Made by a program: the position numbers and the translations under genes. The notes beneath the pieces were generated by a model. That model saw nothing but the letters and a program-made list of their open reading frames with translations. It was not told the origin of the DNA and did not search any database. This document shows, one piece after another, positions 26,307 through 34,898 of a stretch of DNA of 64,000 bases (its first letter is position 1; every line of letters starts with the position of its first letter). The stretch spans positions 62,001 through 126,000 of the forward strand of contig JAZRLM010000012.1 of the NCBI GenBank assembly GCA_045646865.1, given 5' to 3'. Origin of the DNA: SIG440 sp045646865. Its GTDB lineage: Bacteria > Bacillota > Clostridia > Monoglobales > Monoglobaceae.

Positions 26307-27479
26307 TTATTTTATTTTCTTAAGAAATGTTTCAATCCTTGAAAGAGCCTCGTTGATGTTGTCAAGGGAGTATGCATAGGAGCATCTGATGTGTCCCTCG
26401 CCACATTCGCCAAAGGCAGTACCGGGGATAACTGCAACCTTCATATCGTATAGAAGTTTTTCGCAGAAATCGTTTGATGAAAGTCCGGTTGATTTGATTG
26501 AAGGAAAGGCATAAAATGCACCTTCAGGCTCAAAACAGTCAAGACCCATATTGTTAAAGCCGCTAACAATTATTTTGCGGCGGTCGTTGTATTCTTCGCG
26601 CATAACTTCTATGTCTTTGTCGCCGTTGCGCAGAGCCTCGATTGCTGCATACTGTGCTGTGGTGGGCGCTGACATAATTGCATACTGGTGTACCTTGGTC
26701 ATTTGTGCGATAATATCGGGATGACCGCAGGCATACCCAAGACGCCAGCCAGTCATTGCATATGCTTTTGAAAAACCGCTGACAATCATTGTACGTTCAT
26801 ACATACCGTCAATTTCTGCAATGGAGGTATGCTTGCGTCCGTAGGTAAGTTCTGCATAGATTTCGTCACTAAGAACCATTATATCGTGCTTTTTGATTAC
26901 TTCGGAAATCACAGTCAAATCCTCACGGGTCATAATTCCGCCAGTGGGATTGTTGGGATATGGAAGAACAAGCACCTTTGTTTTGTCTGTGATTGCTTTT
27001 TCAAGAGCATCCACAGTCAATTTGAATTTATGCTCAGCGGTGGTGAGAACAGGCACCGCAACCCCACCGCACAACTGTGTAATTGGCTTATAGCATACAA
27101 AGCTTGGCTCGGGGATAAGAACCTCGTCACCTGGCTCAATTACAGCGCGCAGGAATATGTCAATGGCTTCGCTGCCGCCAACCGTCACAATGGTCTGCGT
27201 AAGTGGGTTGTATGTAAGACCAAACCGTCTGTGCATATACCGTGAAATTTCGTGGCGCAGTTCTGAAAGGCCACGGTTAGGTGTGTAGTGAGTATGTCCT
27301 TTTTCAAGGGAATATACACCTTCATTGCGAATGTGCCATGGTGTAACAAAGTCGGGTTCGCCCACACCTAAAGAGATAACATCATCCATCTCGGCGGCAA
27401 TATCAAAGAATTTTCGTATGCCGGAGGGGGGGATGTTCTGTACGGTCCTGCTTAAAAACTTTTCGGGATTAAATATCAT
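26307..27479 (-). CDS. PLP-dependent class I/II aminotransferase (AspC/PatA-like)
   Basis: A 390-residue fold-type I aminotransferase. Landmarks are SLGVGEPDFVTP (about residue 35), YTPNRGLSELRHEI, PYPNNPTGGIM, SDEIYAELTYG, VSGFSKAYAMTGWRLGY with the PLP-binding Lys, and HIRCSYAYS near the end with the carboxylate-binding Arg. Closest in style to aromatic/branched or alanine-type aminotransferases, but the substrate cannot be fixed. The start at 27479 overlaps the end of the upstream Lrp gene by 11 bases and has RBS AGGGAGG, so the two are coupled and probably functionally linked. Confidence 0.88.
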   Translation of the reverse strand: MIFNPEKFLSRTVQNIPPSGIRKFFDIAAEMDDVISLGVGEPDFVTPWHIRNEGVYSLEKGHTHYTPNRGLSELRHEISRYMHRRFGLTYNPLTQTIVTVGGSEAIDIFLRAVIEPGDEVLIPEPSFVCYKPITQLCGGVAVPVLTTAEHKFKLTVDALEKAITDKTKVLVLPYPNNPTGGIMTREDLTVISEVIKKHDIMVLSDEIYAELTYGRKHTSIAEIDGMYERTMIVSGFSKAYAMTGWRLGYACGHPDIIAQMTKVHQYAIMSAPTTAQYAAIEALRNGDKDIEVMREEYNDRRKIIVSGFNNMGLDCFEPEGAFYAFPSIKSTGLSSNDFCEKLLYDMKVAVIPGTAFGECGEGHIRCSYAYSLDNINEALSRIETFLKKIK

Positions 27480-27975
27480 AAAGACAAGCCTCCCTGTCGT
27501 CGTTGGTTTCAACATCATAAACTATTCCATCGCTTTTATAGCGTTTAAGAACAAAATGTGTTGCTGTACTGAGTACCGATTCCATAGGCGCAAGATACTC
27601 GGATACAAACAGGGCAATCTGCTGAATACTTTCGCCCACTACTGTTACGCCAAAGTCATAGCTGCCGCTCATCAGGTTAAGGGATTTTACCTCGGGGAAC
27701 TGATAAATACGTTCGGCAAGACGGTTATAACCCTGGTTGCGCTGGGGAGCAACCTTCATTTCGATATATGCGCTGATTTTTTCATATTCCGGAATCTTAT
27801 TCCAGTTGATAATCGCACCATAGCCTAAAATAGTACCGTTCGCCTCAAGGGCGTCAATGGCGGCTGCTGCCTCGGGAACTGTCATTTCTGCCATTGTGGC
27901 GATTTGTTCCAATGAAAGTTTACAATCCTTGTGAAGGATTTCGATAATTTTTTCTGCATTTTTGATTTCGCTCAT
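27469..27975 (-). CDS. Lrp/AsnC-family transcription regulator
   Basis: A 168-residue regulator: N-terminal winged helix (about 5-60; KIIEILHKDCKLSLEQIA, EAAAAIDALEANGTILGYGAIINW) and C-terminal RAM/AsnC ligand domain (about 70-150; VKSLNLMSGSYDFGVTV). Frame opens at a TTG (27990), but ATG at 27975 follows GGAGG with good spacing. It is encoded in front of and overlapping the aminotransferase gene, so it likely controls that operon in response to an amino acid. Confidence 0.88.
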   Translation of the reverse strand: MSEIKNAEKIIEILHKDCKLSLEQIATMAEMTVPEAAAAIDALEANGTILGYGAIINWNKIPEYEKISAYIEMKVAPQRNQGYNRLAERIYQFPEVKSLNLMSGSYDFGVTVVGESIQQIALFVSEYLAPMESVLSTATHFVLKRYKSDGIVYDVETNDDREACLYDI

Positions 27976-28136
27976 AGCATTAGCCTCCAAATTAAAATAA
28001 TCAATAACACTATACCATTTTTTGAAAGGTTAGTCAATTAAATTGGTAAAAGTTTTCTGAATATTGTTTTGCAATACCGAAAATCGACTAAAAAACCTTG
28101 ATTTTTATGTTTAAATGTTGTAAAATTAAATGAATT

Positions 28137-28153
28137 GTAACAGATTATTTACA
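28137..28153 (-). promoter_or_regulatory. Putative WalR box upstream of the M23 peptidase gene
   Basis: Minus strand TGTAAA-TAATC-TGTTAC fits the WalR consensus TGTWAH-N5-TGTWAH. It adjoins a promoter whose -35 (TTACAA, 28149-28154) overlaps the box and whose -10 is TATAAT (28172-28177), 17 bases apart. A WalR-type regulator is encoded right after the M23 gene. Confidence 0.55.
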
Positions 28154-28177
28154 ATTATTTCAACGGCAGTTTATAAT
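28149..28177 (+). promoter_or_regulatory. Promoter of the M23 peptidase gene
   Basis: TTACAA (28149-28154), 17-base spacer, TATAAT (28172-28177). Start of transcription near 28184 places ATG 28189 at the very 5' end of the mRNA, which favours translation from TTG 28222. Confidence 0.6.
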
Positions 28178-28221
28178 TTTATCATAGAATGGAAACAGCA
28201 AATATTTTAAGAGGTGATTTT

Positions 28222-29724
28222 TTGAATTTAAGTAATGAGACTGAAAGCAGAGTCAAGACCTTCAGTCCAGAAAAGAAATCAGATTATGACAGTTCAGAAA
28301 AATCAGAATTCTGGAAAAATATATTAAGCAAATTTGTGAAAAGCGGCAAAGGAAGTCAGTATAAGAAAAGTGTACAGAAACTATGGAAGGAATTTCAGGC
28401 AAAGATTATATCTACGGTTGTTACTGCGTTAGTGGTAATAACAATCTGTGCTGTAGTAAACCTTTTTGACTGGAGCCTTGGCTATGAAGTTATTATTGAT
28501 GGTGAAAATATCGGTCTGGTAACAGACAGACAGGTGGTCTTTGACGCAATTGATGATGTGCGCGGCGAGGTAATACGGTACCTTGGTCAGAATAAGACCT
28601 ATGAAAAGGAGCCGGTCTTTATACGCCGACTTGTGGCTGAGAAAAACCTGACAGATATAGAAGGGATTAAATCCGCTCTGCTTGCCAATGTTGATTCAAT
28701 GGTTGAGGGTTACGGAATATACATTAACGGTAAGGTAATACTGGGTGTTTCTACCCGTGAAGCTGCCGATTGGGTTTTTGCAAACTATAAAGCAAGATAT
28801 TTGGATGACGAATCAGCCGAGGATGTGTCGGTGGATTTTTGTGAAAATGTGGAGGTTAAAAAGGAATTTTTGAACATTGCACTTCTTGAAACCCCAGAAC
28901 AAGCGGTAGAGATTCTTTCGCGAGGCAACAAGGAGCTAACAATATATACAGTAAAAAGCGGCGATACCTTGTGGGAGATTGCCGACAAATATGATACCAC
29001 GGTTGAGCATCTTCTGGCAATTAACGACCAATCGGTTACACAAAATCTGCGTGACGGGGCATCTATCTGTGTTGAACAGGCAGTTCCTATGCTTTCGATA
29101 CGTACAGTTCAGACAATGTCCTTAACCGAACCTGTTCCCTTTGAAGTTGAGGAAATTAAGGATGACTCGATTTATGAGGGAAGAACTCTGGTTGAACGCG
29201 ATGGTCAGGAAGGCACAGCCAAAGTACTTGCACGTGTTACTAAAGTAAACGGAGTGCAGACCCAAAAAGAAATTATCGAGAGTGAGACTATAACTCCGCC
29301 GGTAAATCAGATTGTTAAGGTGGGTACTAAAGAAAGACCCCCCACGACCGGTTCAGGAACGTTTATAAATCCTACTTACGGAGTGCTTTCATCACGTTAC
29401 GGTGCGCGCTGGGGCAGAAATCACGACGGAGTTGATATATCGGGTGAATATAACAGCGATATAAAGGCTGCAGACGGCGGTGTTGTCACATATGCTGACT
29501 GGATGTCCGGTTACGGAAATTATGTGGTGATAGACCACGAAAACGGTTACCAGACAGCATATGGTCATTGCGCATCCATAAACGTAAGTGTCGGTGACAG
29601 AGTGGTTAAAGGTGAGGTCATTGCCAAAATGGGCAATACAGGACGTACATCGGGCACACATCTTCATTTTGAAGTAAAATATAACGGAGAGTTTGTTAAT
29701 CCGCTGGAATATGTGGGATATTAA
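28222..29724 (+). CDS. Membrane-anchored M23 endopeptidase with LysM and G5 domains
   Basis: About 500 residues. Basic cytoplasmic N-terminus, one transmembrane helix (about 63-85), a long extracytoplasmic region, a LysM domain (about 245-290; YTVKSGDTLWEIADKYDTT), a G5 domain (about 295-375; ending VKVGTKERP) and a C-terminal M23 peptidase (about 390-500) with Zn ligands in NHDGVDISG and HLHFEV. It should cleave peptidoglycan cross-bridges or stem peptides. TTG 28222 is chosen because GAGGTG lies five bases before it; the frame also opens at ATG 28189. A WalR box precedes it and walR follows 37 bases downstream. Confidence 0.9.
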   Translation: MNLSNETESRVKTFSPEKKSDYDSSEKSEFWKNILSKFVKSGKGSQYKKSVQKLWKEFQAKIISTVVTALVVITICAVVNLFDWSLGYEVIIDGENIGLVTDRQVVFDAIDDVRGEVIRYLGQNKTYEKEPVFIRRLVAEKNLTDIEGIKSALLANVDSMVEGYGIYINGKVILGVSTREAADWVFANYKARYLDDESAEDVSVDFCENVEVKKEFLNIALLETPEQAVEILSRGNKELTIYTVKSGDTLWEIADKYDTTVEHLLAINDQSVTQNLRDGASICVEQAVPMLSIRTVQTMSLTEPVPFEVEEIKDDSIYEGRTLVERDGQEGTAKVLARVTKVNGVQTQKEIIESETITPPVNQIVKVGTKERPPTTGSGTFINPTYGVLSSRYGARWGRNHDGVDISGEYNSDIKAADGGVVTYADWMSGYGNYVVIDHENGYQTAYGHCASINVSVGDRVVKGEVIAKMGNTGRTSGTHLHFEVKYNGEFVNPLEYVGY

Positions 29725-29761
29725 TTACAAATAAGATAAAACCTTCAAGGGGGTATTTGAA

Positions 29762-30457
29762 ATGGACAAAAAAATACTTATAGTAGACGATGAAAAACCA
29801 ATCGTTGAAATACTTAAAATAAATCTTGTTAAGGACGGATACACCGTTTTTGAGGCTTATGACGGCGAAGAGGCTGTGAATAAGGCTATGCAGGTAGAGC
29901 CTGACATTATTTTGCTGGACGTAATGCTCCCGAAGCTTGACGGTTTTTCTGTGCTGAAAAAAATTCGTGAAAAGTCTTCTGTTCCGATTCTGATGCTTAC
30001 AGCCCGCGAGGAAGAATTTGACAAGGTTCTTGGTCTTGAGCTTGGTGCAGATGATTATATCACCAAACCTTTCAGTATAAGAGAGCTTATGGCGCGTGTT
30101 AAGGCTAATATGCGCCGTACCGAAACCGATTTTGCTGACCGTCAGGAAAAGACCGTTGATAAACTGGAAATCGGCTGTTTTGTTCTTGATTACAACAGAT
30201 ATGAACTTTATAAATCGGGCAAGCTGATTGAAATTACCATTCGTGAATTTGATTTGATAAAGTTTCTTGCGAGTCAGCCCAACAAAGTATTTTCACGACA
30301 GAGTTTGCTTGAAAGCGTGTGGGGATATGAATATTACGGCGACGACCGTACCGTTGACGTAACCGTAAGGCGATTGCGTGAAAAGGTGGAGGATGACCCC
30401 TCCGAGCCAAGATACATAATGACAAAACGTGGCGTTGGCTACTATTTTCAGGCATAA
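29762..30457 (+). CDS. walR: OmpR-family response regulator, WalR/YycF-like
   Basis: A 231-residue regulator with a receiver domain (1-120; VDDE acidic pocket, phospho-acceptor Asp in LLDVMLPKLDG, Lys in ITKPF) and an OmpR-type winged helix (about 135-231; SRQSLLESVWGYEYYGDDR, TVDVTVRRLREK). The overall sequence is close to WalR, the essential regulator of wall hydrolases in Firmicutes. No histidine kinase gene follows; instead rlmH overlaps by one base. An M23 hydrolase precedes it. WalR identity is supported by the matching boxes in this window but a PhoB-like assignment cannot be excluded. Confidence 0.8.
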   Translation: MDKKILIVDDEKPIVEILKINLVKDGYTVFEAYDGEEAVNKAMQVEPDIILLDVMLPKLDGFSVLKKIREKSSVPILMLTAREEEFDKVLGLELGADDYITKPFSIRELMARVKANMRRTETDFADRQEKTVDKLEIGCFVLDYNRYELYKSGKLIEITIREFDLIKFLASQPNKVFSRQSLLESVWGYEYYGDDRTVDVTVRRLREKVEDDPSEPRYIMTKRGVGYYFQA

Positions 30458-30939
30458 TGTTAGGGGTAACGATTATAGCTGTGGGCAAAATCAAGGAGAG
30501 GTTTTTTACTGATGCCATTGACGAATATGCAAAAAGGCTGTCTGCCTATTGCAGATTTGAGGTGGTGGAGGTAAAAGACGAGAAAACTCCCGACAATCCC
30601 ACCCGAAACGAAAAAAATGCAGTTCTTGATCGCGAGGCAGAGAGAATACTGCAAAAGATACCTAAGGGTGCAAAGGTAATATCCTTGTGCGTGGAGGGCA
30701 AGCAGATGACATCAGAGAAGTTTGCGGACCTGCTTTCGCGCAGTACTGTTGAAGGGACAAGCCGGCTGGTGTTTGTAATAGGCGGTTCAATGGGGCTTTC
30801 GGATAAAGTGAAAAGTATATCAGATCTAAGGCTCAGCTTTTCTGAAATGACCTTTCCGCATATGCTGATGCGTGTTGTCCTTGCGGAGCAGATTTATCGC
30901 GGTTTTACAATTGTATCAGGGAAAACGTATCACAAATGA
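30457..30939 (+). CDS. rlmH: 23S rRNA (pseudouridine1915-N3)-methyltransferase RlmH
   Basis: SPOUT-class methyltransferase of 160 residues acting on helix 69 of 23S rRNA in assembled ribosomes. Landmarks: VGKIKERFF near the N-terminus, the knotted SAM site FVIGGSMGLSDKV and the C-terminal SFSEMTFPHMLMRVVLAEQIYRG and GKTYHK. The ATG shares a base with the upstream stop. In Bacillus rlmH lies near the walRK-htrC locus, so finding it behind a WalR-like gene fits. Confidence 0.93.
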   Translation: MLGVTIIAVGKIKERFFTDAIDEYAKRLSAYCRFEVVEVKDEKTPDNPTRNEKNAVLDREAERILQKIPKGAKVISLCVEGKQMTSEKFADLLSRSTVEGTSRLVFVIGGSMGLSDKVKSISDLRLSFSEMTFPHMLMRVVLAEQIYRGFTIVSGKTYHK

Positions 30940-30966
30940 AAAAGACCACCATTGGTGGTCTTTAAA
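30940..30966. terminator. Bidirectional terminator between rlmH and the 3D-domain gene
   Basis: AAAGACCACC and GGTGGTCTTT pair around ATT, with A- and T-tracts on the flanks, between two convergent genes. Confidence 0.88.
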
Positions 30967-30976
30967 AATACAATGT

Positions 30977-32059
30977 TTATTTTAAAATGTAAACGTTCAT
31001 CGGACGTCTGCCAAACTGGATGGCTTCTGACCTTGTGTTATAGCAAAGGTCAATTCTGTTACCCTTGATTGCTCCGCCTGTATCTGCCGCGATAGCTGTG
31101 CCGTATACATACGAACCGTCAGCGCTTTCGATATAGAGCTTTGTGCCAAGAGGAATAATACTTGGGTCAACAGCAACAATTCCGTATCCTGCACGTCTGC
31201 CTGTGGCGGTTATGCCATATGCAGGGTGGGAGGGACTTTTGCCGCAGCTTGACGCATCATAAGCTGTTGCATTTACCGAGATAACCTTGCTGTATGCAAG
31301 ACTTCCGCTACGTGATGTCTGTTTAGTTCCTGCTGATGCAATCTGATAACTTTCAATTGTCTTTTTGGGACCGATTTCGGTAATCTGTGCAACGGCATCA
31401 CTGACAATATCTTCCTGAATAGCTTCTCGTGATACTTCTACGCCATCTTCAAAGTAGATTTTGTATGAAACCTTTTTCTCACCGGGAGCGCCCTTCTGGA
31501 TAACCTTGCGTTGTCCTGCGGCAAGAGACTTGTTTTCACGAACAGTACTCTCATAAGGAATCTCTTCAACAACTTCCATAACCTTCTCGTCGGTTCTGAC
31601 AAGGGTTATTTCGTCAAACTCATTAACCTTTGCGGTGTATGCGGGAGTAATCTTGTCGGTTTCCTTTGGGTTGTAGCCAAGTTCACCAAGGATGGCTCCG
31701 GCTGTTCGTCCGGTTGCAATGTGCTCAACGGTGTTGCCCTTTTCGGTAACATATACGTGGATGGCACGGTATATTTCAATTTTCATCTTGTTCTTAAGGG
31801 GAGTATCTGCACTGACATTTATCTTGTCGTTTGTGCCAAGGGTAATTCCCTGTGACTTAAGAACATCGTCAACATATCGATTAAATGTAATAACTTCTTT
31901 CACGGAATTTGCTCCGTCAATGATAACGACTTTCTTGCAGGTAATCATTACACTGCATACAATTATAAGAGAAATAACTGTGAAAATCGCAGACAGCAGG
32001 ACATTCCGTTTGGCTGATGAGGACATGTTAAGCATTCTATCCTTCAGACCATTCAGCAT
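30977..32059 (-). CDS. YabE-like protein: DUF348, G5 and 3D domains
   Basis: A 360-residue exported or membrane-anchored protein. A hydrophobic helix (about residues 22-42 of the chosen start) is followed by DUF348 repeats (ITFNRYVDDVLKSQGITLG; YRAIHVYVTEKGNTVEHIA), a G5 domain (about 170-250) and a 3D domain (about 275-360) with DPSIIPLGTKLYIE, AADTGGAIKGNRIDLC; its conserved Asp residues place it with Rpf/YabE/MltA-like wall-lytic proteins. The frame runs up to 32143, but the promoter at 32114-32143 starts transcription near 32107, so ATG at 32059 (RBS GAGGTGAT) is the real start. Confidence 0.88.
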   Translation of the reverse strand: MLNGLKDRMLNMSSSAKRNVLLSAIFTVISLIIVCSVMITCKKVVIIDGANSVKEVITFNRYVDDVLKSQGITLGTNDKINVSADTPLKNKMKIEIYRAIHVYVTEKGNTVEHIATGRTAGAILGELGYNPKETDKITPAYTAKVNEFDEITLVRTDEKVMEVVEEIPYESTVRENKSLAAGQRKVIQKGAPGEKKVSYKIYFEDGVEVSREAIQEDIVSDAVAQITEIGPKKTIESYQIASAGTKQTSRSGSLAYSKVISVNATAYDASSCGKSPSHPAYGITATGRRAGYGIVAVDPSIIPLGTKLYIESADGSYVYGTAIAADTGGAIKGNRIDLCYNTRSEAIQFGRRPMNVYILK

Positions 32060-32113
32060 CCAATCACCTCTGTTTTTTAGATTTTTCGGCGGAAAATCCG
32101 TCGAACAGACCCA

Positions 32114-32143
32114 ATTATACCCGAATTTTGACGTATAAGTCAA
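32114..32143 (-). promoter_or_regulatory. Promoter of the YabE-like gene
   Basis: Minus strand TTGACT (32138-32143), 18-base spacer, TATAAT (32114-32119). It also shows that codons upstream of about 32107 are not translated. Confidence 0.75.
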
Positions 32144-32302
32144 ATTGGATTATCCCGAATTAGCCTAAAATAAGCCTTTTAAACTTGTAAAACAGCCCCT
32201 CAAAAGGTTGCAAGGTTTAAAATACGCCCGTTTTCTCCCTTTTTCTCTCGTTTCCTTAAGTTTTATGGGGTATTTGTAAAAAACTGGAAAAGGAAAAGAG
32301 GC

Positions 32303-32331
32303 TTGAATGGGACTCCATAATGTGGTAAACT
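32303..32331 (+). promoter_or_regulatory. Promoter of the tRNA methyltransferase-rsmI operon
   Basis: TTGAAT (32303-32308), 17-base spacer, TAAACT (32326-32331), 70 bases before the ATG at 32401. The remaining 32144-32300 gap holds nothing else I can identify. Confidence 0.6.
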
Positions 32332-32400
32332 GTATATATACATTGTAATATAACTTTGGCAAAAATATACTCGAAAAAAGAAAATTTAAAGGAATAGTTT

Positions 32401-33162
32401 ATGAAAAATATAACAATTTACCCATTTGAACGGGTTGATGATCTTCAGACAAAAAACAATTTAAGACTTATCCAGAATCCTGAGTGGTTTTGCTTTGGGG
32501 TGGATGCGGTGTTACTTTCTCACTTTGCGTCAAAGACTATCAAGGCACACGCAGATATTTTGGATATGTGCACGGGCAACGGCATTGTGCCGGTGTTGCT
32601 GTCTGAAAAATCTGCGGCAGACCATATATGCGGTCTTGAAATTCAGGAATGTGTTGCCGAGATGGCACAGCGAAGTGTGCTTCTTAATAATATAGAAGAA
32701 AAAGTAAGAATTGTGACGGGTGATTTGAAAAATTCGGTTGAAATTTTCGGTGCAGAAAGTTTTGATAATATAACCTGCAACCCGCCTTATAAAGAAAGTC
32801 ACGGCGGACTTAAAAATGCCGATGAGGTTGTGACCATTGCAAGGCACGAGATTTTTTGTACTCTTGAGGATATTATTTCGGTTGCGGCTAAATGCCTTAA
32901 ACCATATGGCAAGCTGTGTATGATTCATCGACCGGAGAGACTGGCGGATATTATATGCCTTATGCGCAAATATCGGCTTGAACCCAAAAGACTGCAGTTT
33001 GTGCATCCGTCACCATCAAAGACGGCAAATATGATTTTGGTTGAAGGGGCAAAATACGGCAACCCAAAACTTTTCTTAGAGCCGCCCCTTTATGTATATG
33101 ATAATGAAGGTAACTATTCAGATGAAATAAATGAGATTTACGGAAGAGAGGTGTCAAGATAG
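32401..33162 (+). CDS. TrmN6/YfiC-like SAM-dependent methyltransferase
   Basis: A 253-residue Rossmann methyltransferase. It has LDMCTGNGIVPVLLSEK (SAM motif I, about residue 54), the acidic end of strand 2 (GLEIQE) and the catalytic NPPY motif in ITCNPPYKESHGG (about residue 125), which marks base N-methyltransferases. The relation to E. coli TrmN6 (m6A37 of tRNA-Val) is by family only; Firmicute members are commonly annotated tRNA1(Val) methyltransferase. It shares its stop base with rsmI's GTG start. Confidence 0.88.
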   Translation: MKNITIYPFERVDDLQTKNNLRLIQNPEWFCFGVDAVLLSHFASKTIKAHADILDMCTGNGIVPVLLSEKSAADHICGLEIQECVAEMAQRSVLLNNIEEKVRIVTGDLKNSVEIFGAESFDNITCNPPYKESHGGLKNADEVVTIARHEIFCTLEDIISVAAKCLKPYGKLCMIHRPERLADIICLMRKYRLEPKRLQFVHPSPSKTANMILVEGAKYGNPKLFLEPPLYVYDNEGNYSDEINEIYGREVSR

Positions 33163-34019
33163 TGAGCGGAATACTTTATTTGTGCCCCACGCCCATAGGC
33201 AATCTTGGGGATATGACCATACGCACCCTTGAAGTGCTGAAAAGTGTTGAACTGATTGCCGCCGAGGACACACGAAACACCTTAAAGCTTCTTAATCATT
33301 TTGAGATAAATGTGCCACTGACAAGTTATTATGAGCATAACAAGGCTCAAAAGGGCGGAATAATCATTGAAAAACTTAAAGCAGGGCAGAATGTTGCTTT
33401 GGTTTCGGATGCAGGGATGCCTGCTATTTCCGACCCGGGCGAAGACTTAGTCAGACTTTGTATTGATGAAGGGATACAGGTTGTGCCTTTGCCGGGCCCG
33501 TCAGCTTTTACAACAGCCCTTGTTGCATCGGGTATGCCAACAGGCAGATTTTCCTTTGAAGGTTTTCTGACAACCAATAAACGAAGTCGCAAAATTCATC
33601 TTGAAGAGGTGAAGAATGATACAAGAACGCTGATTTTTTACGAGGCGCCACACAAACTGATGTCAACCCTTTGTGATATGCTTGAATTTTTTGGCGACCG
33701 TGAGATTGTTCTGGCAAGGGAACTTACCAAAAAGTTTGAGGAATTTTTCCGTACAACAATTTCAAAAGCCATAGAACATTACGAACAAACGCCACCCAAA
33801 GGTGAATTTGTACTTATTATAAAAGGAAAAGACGAAAAGCTGCTAGAGGAGGAAAACCGCAGGGAGCTTCCTTCTCCGGAAGAACTTCTTGAAAAATATT
33901 CAGAAGAAGGTTTCCGAGGTAAAGAACTTGTTAATATGGTAGCAAAGGAACTTGGTCTTCCTAAACGTCAGGTTTATGATTTGCACCTTAAGGTGAAAAA
34001 TAAAGGGGAATTATCGTGA
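33162..34019 (+). CDS. rsmI: 16S rRNA (cytidine1402-2'-O)-methyltransferase RsmI
   Basis: Tetrapyrrole-methylase-fold enzyme of 285 residues that 2'-O-methylates C1402 in the ribosomal P site. Landmarks: LYLCPTPIGNLGDMTIR, AAEDTRNTLKLLNHF, LVSDAGMPAISDPGEDLV, PGPSAFTTALVASGMP and FYEAPHKLMSTL, then a helical C-terminal region ending in a DNA/RNA-binding-like helix (GFRGKELVNMVAKELGLPK). The GTG start overlaps the upstream stop by one base. Confidence 0.95.
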   Translation: MSGILYLCPTPIGNLGDMTIRTLEVLKSVELIAAEDTRNTLKLLNHFEINVPLTSYYEHNKAQKGGIIIEKLKAGQNVALVSDAGMPAISDPGEDLVRLCIDEGIQVVPLPGPSAFTTALVASGMPTGRFSFEGFLTTNKRSRKIHLEEVKNDTRTLIFYEAPHKLMSTLCDMLEFFGDREIVLARELTKKFEEFFRTTISKAIEHYEQTPPKGEFVLIIKGKDEKLLEEENRRELPSPEELLEKYSEEGFRGKELVNMVAKELGLPKRQVYDLHLKVKNKGELS

Positions 34020-34041
34020 AAAATCACGTTAAGCCTTCGTC

Positions 34042-34147
34042 GGAATTTATCGCAGCGCCAAAACTTTCGTGCCTGTACGGCACGAAATGGCGATGTGCGT
34101 AATTCCCACTACACGTCTTATTTGCCCACAATAAGATATATGTGTAG
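34042..34147. repeat. Nested palindromes between rsmI and the response regulator gene
   Basis: GGAATT...AATTCC (34042-34047/34101-34106) encloses CGCCA...TGGCG (34056-34060/34088-34092), which encloses TTTCGTGCC...GGCACGAAA (34065-34073/34079-34087). A second hairpin follows: CTACAC/GTGTAG (34109-34114/34142-34147) enclosing TCTTATT/AATAAGA (34116-34122/34130-34136). No U-tract and no ORF. It resembles a small palindromic insertion or a structured leader of the following two-component genes. Confidence 0.55.
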
Positions 34148-34188
34148 TTTAATTAATATTTGTGGGCAGAAAGGCTATGGGAATTATT

Positions 34189-34893
34189 GTGAGCAAGCTT
34201 GTTTTTATAGTGGATGATGAAAAAAACATATGTGAGCTTATCCGTTTGTATGTGGAAAAAGAAGGCTACGAAACCTGCACCGCATATGACGGCTATGAGG
34301 CAATGAGGATATTTCAGGAAAGAAAGCCTGATATTGTGCTGCTTGATATTATGCTTCCGGGCAAGGACGGTTGGCAGATATGCCGTGAAATCCGCAGTAT
34401 ATCAAATACACCTATAATTATGCTTACCGCAAAGGGTGAACTTTTTGACAAGGTGCTTGGTCTTGAACTGGGTGCAGATGATTATATGGTGAAACCCTTT
34501 GAACCAAAAGAACTGGTTGCCCGAATCAAGGCTGTGCTGCGCCGTGGCGTGGCAGCCGAGGCGGAGAAACAGAATAATTCTCAGATACTTAGGTTTGACG
34601 GACTTGTTATCAACCACGATACATACGAGGTGTATGTTGATGAAAAACTGGTTGAAATGCCGCCCAAGGAATTTGAACTTTTATACTTTCTTGCAAGCAA
34701 TGCCAACAAGGTTTTCACCCGTGACCAGATACTTGACGAGGTGTGGGGATATGAATATTTTGGCGAATCAAGAACAATAGATGTGCACGTAAAAAGACTG
34801 CGCGAAAAAATTGAGCCGGTTGAACGCGAAAATCCACCATGGTGTTTAAGAACAATATGGAGTGTGGGTTATAAATTTGAAGTAAAGGCGTAG
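34189..34893 (+). CDS. OmpR-family response regulator
   Basis: A 234-residue two-component regulator: receiver domain (FIVDDEKNICELI; phospho-Asp in LLDIMLPGKDG; Lys in MVKPFEPKE) and OmpR-type winged helix (TRDQILDEVWGYEYFGESR, TIDVHVKRLREK). It pairs with the kinase gene five bases downstream. Starts at GTG 34162 and ATG 34177 are also in frame; GTG 34189 gives the usual N-terminus (SKLVFIVDDE) and follows GGGA, but the choice is uncertain. Confidence 0.85.
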   Translation: MSKLVFIVDDEKNICELIRLYVEKEGYETCTAYDGYEAMRIFQERKPDIVLLDIMLPGKDGWQICREIRSISNTPIIMLTAKGELFDKVLGLELGADDYMVKPFEPKELVARIKAVLRRGVAAEAEKQNNSQILRFDGLVINHDTYEVYVDEKLVEMPPKEFELLYFLASNANKVFTRDQILDEVWGYEYFGESRTIDVHVKRLREKIEPVERENPPWCLRTIWSVGYKFEVKA

Positions 34894-34898
34894 TATAA

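Noticed and set aside
26130..26342. 70-codon plus-strand frame inside the palindromic element
   Set aside because: It is a by-product of the foldback repeat, has no RBS and runs into the aminotransferase end.
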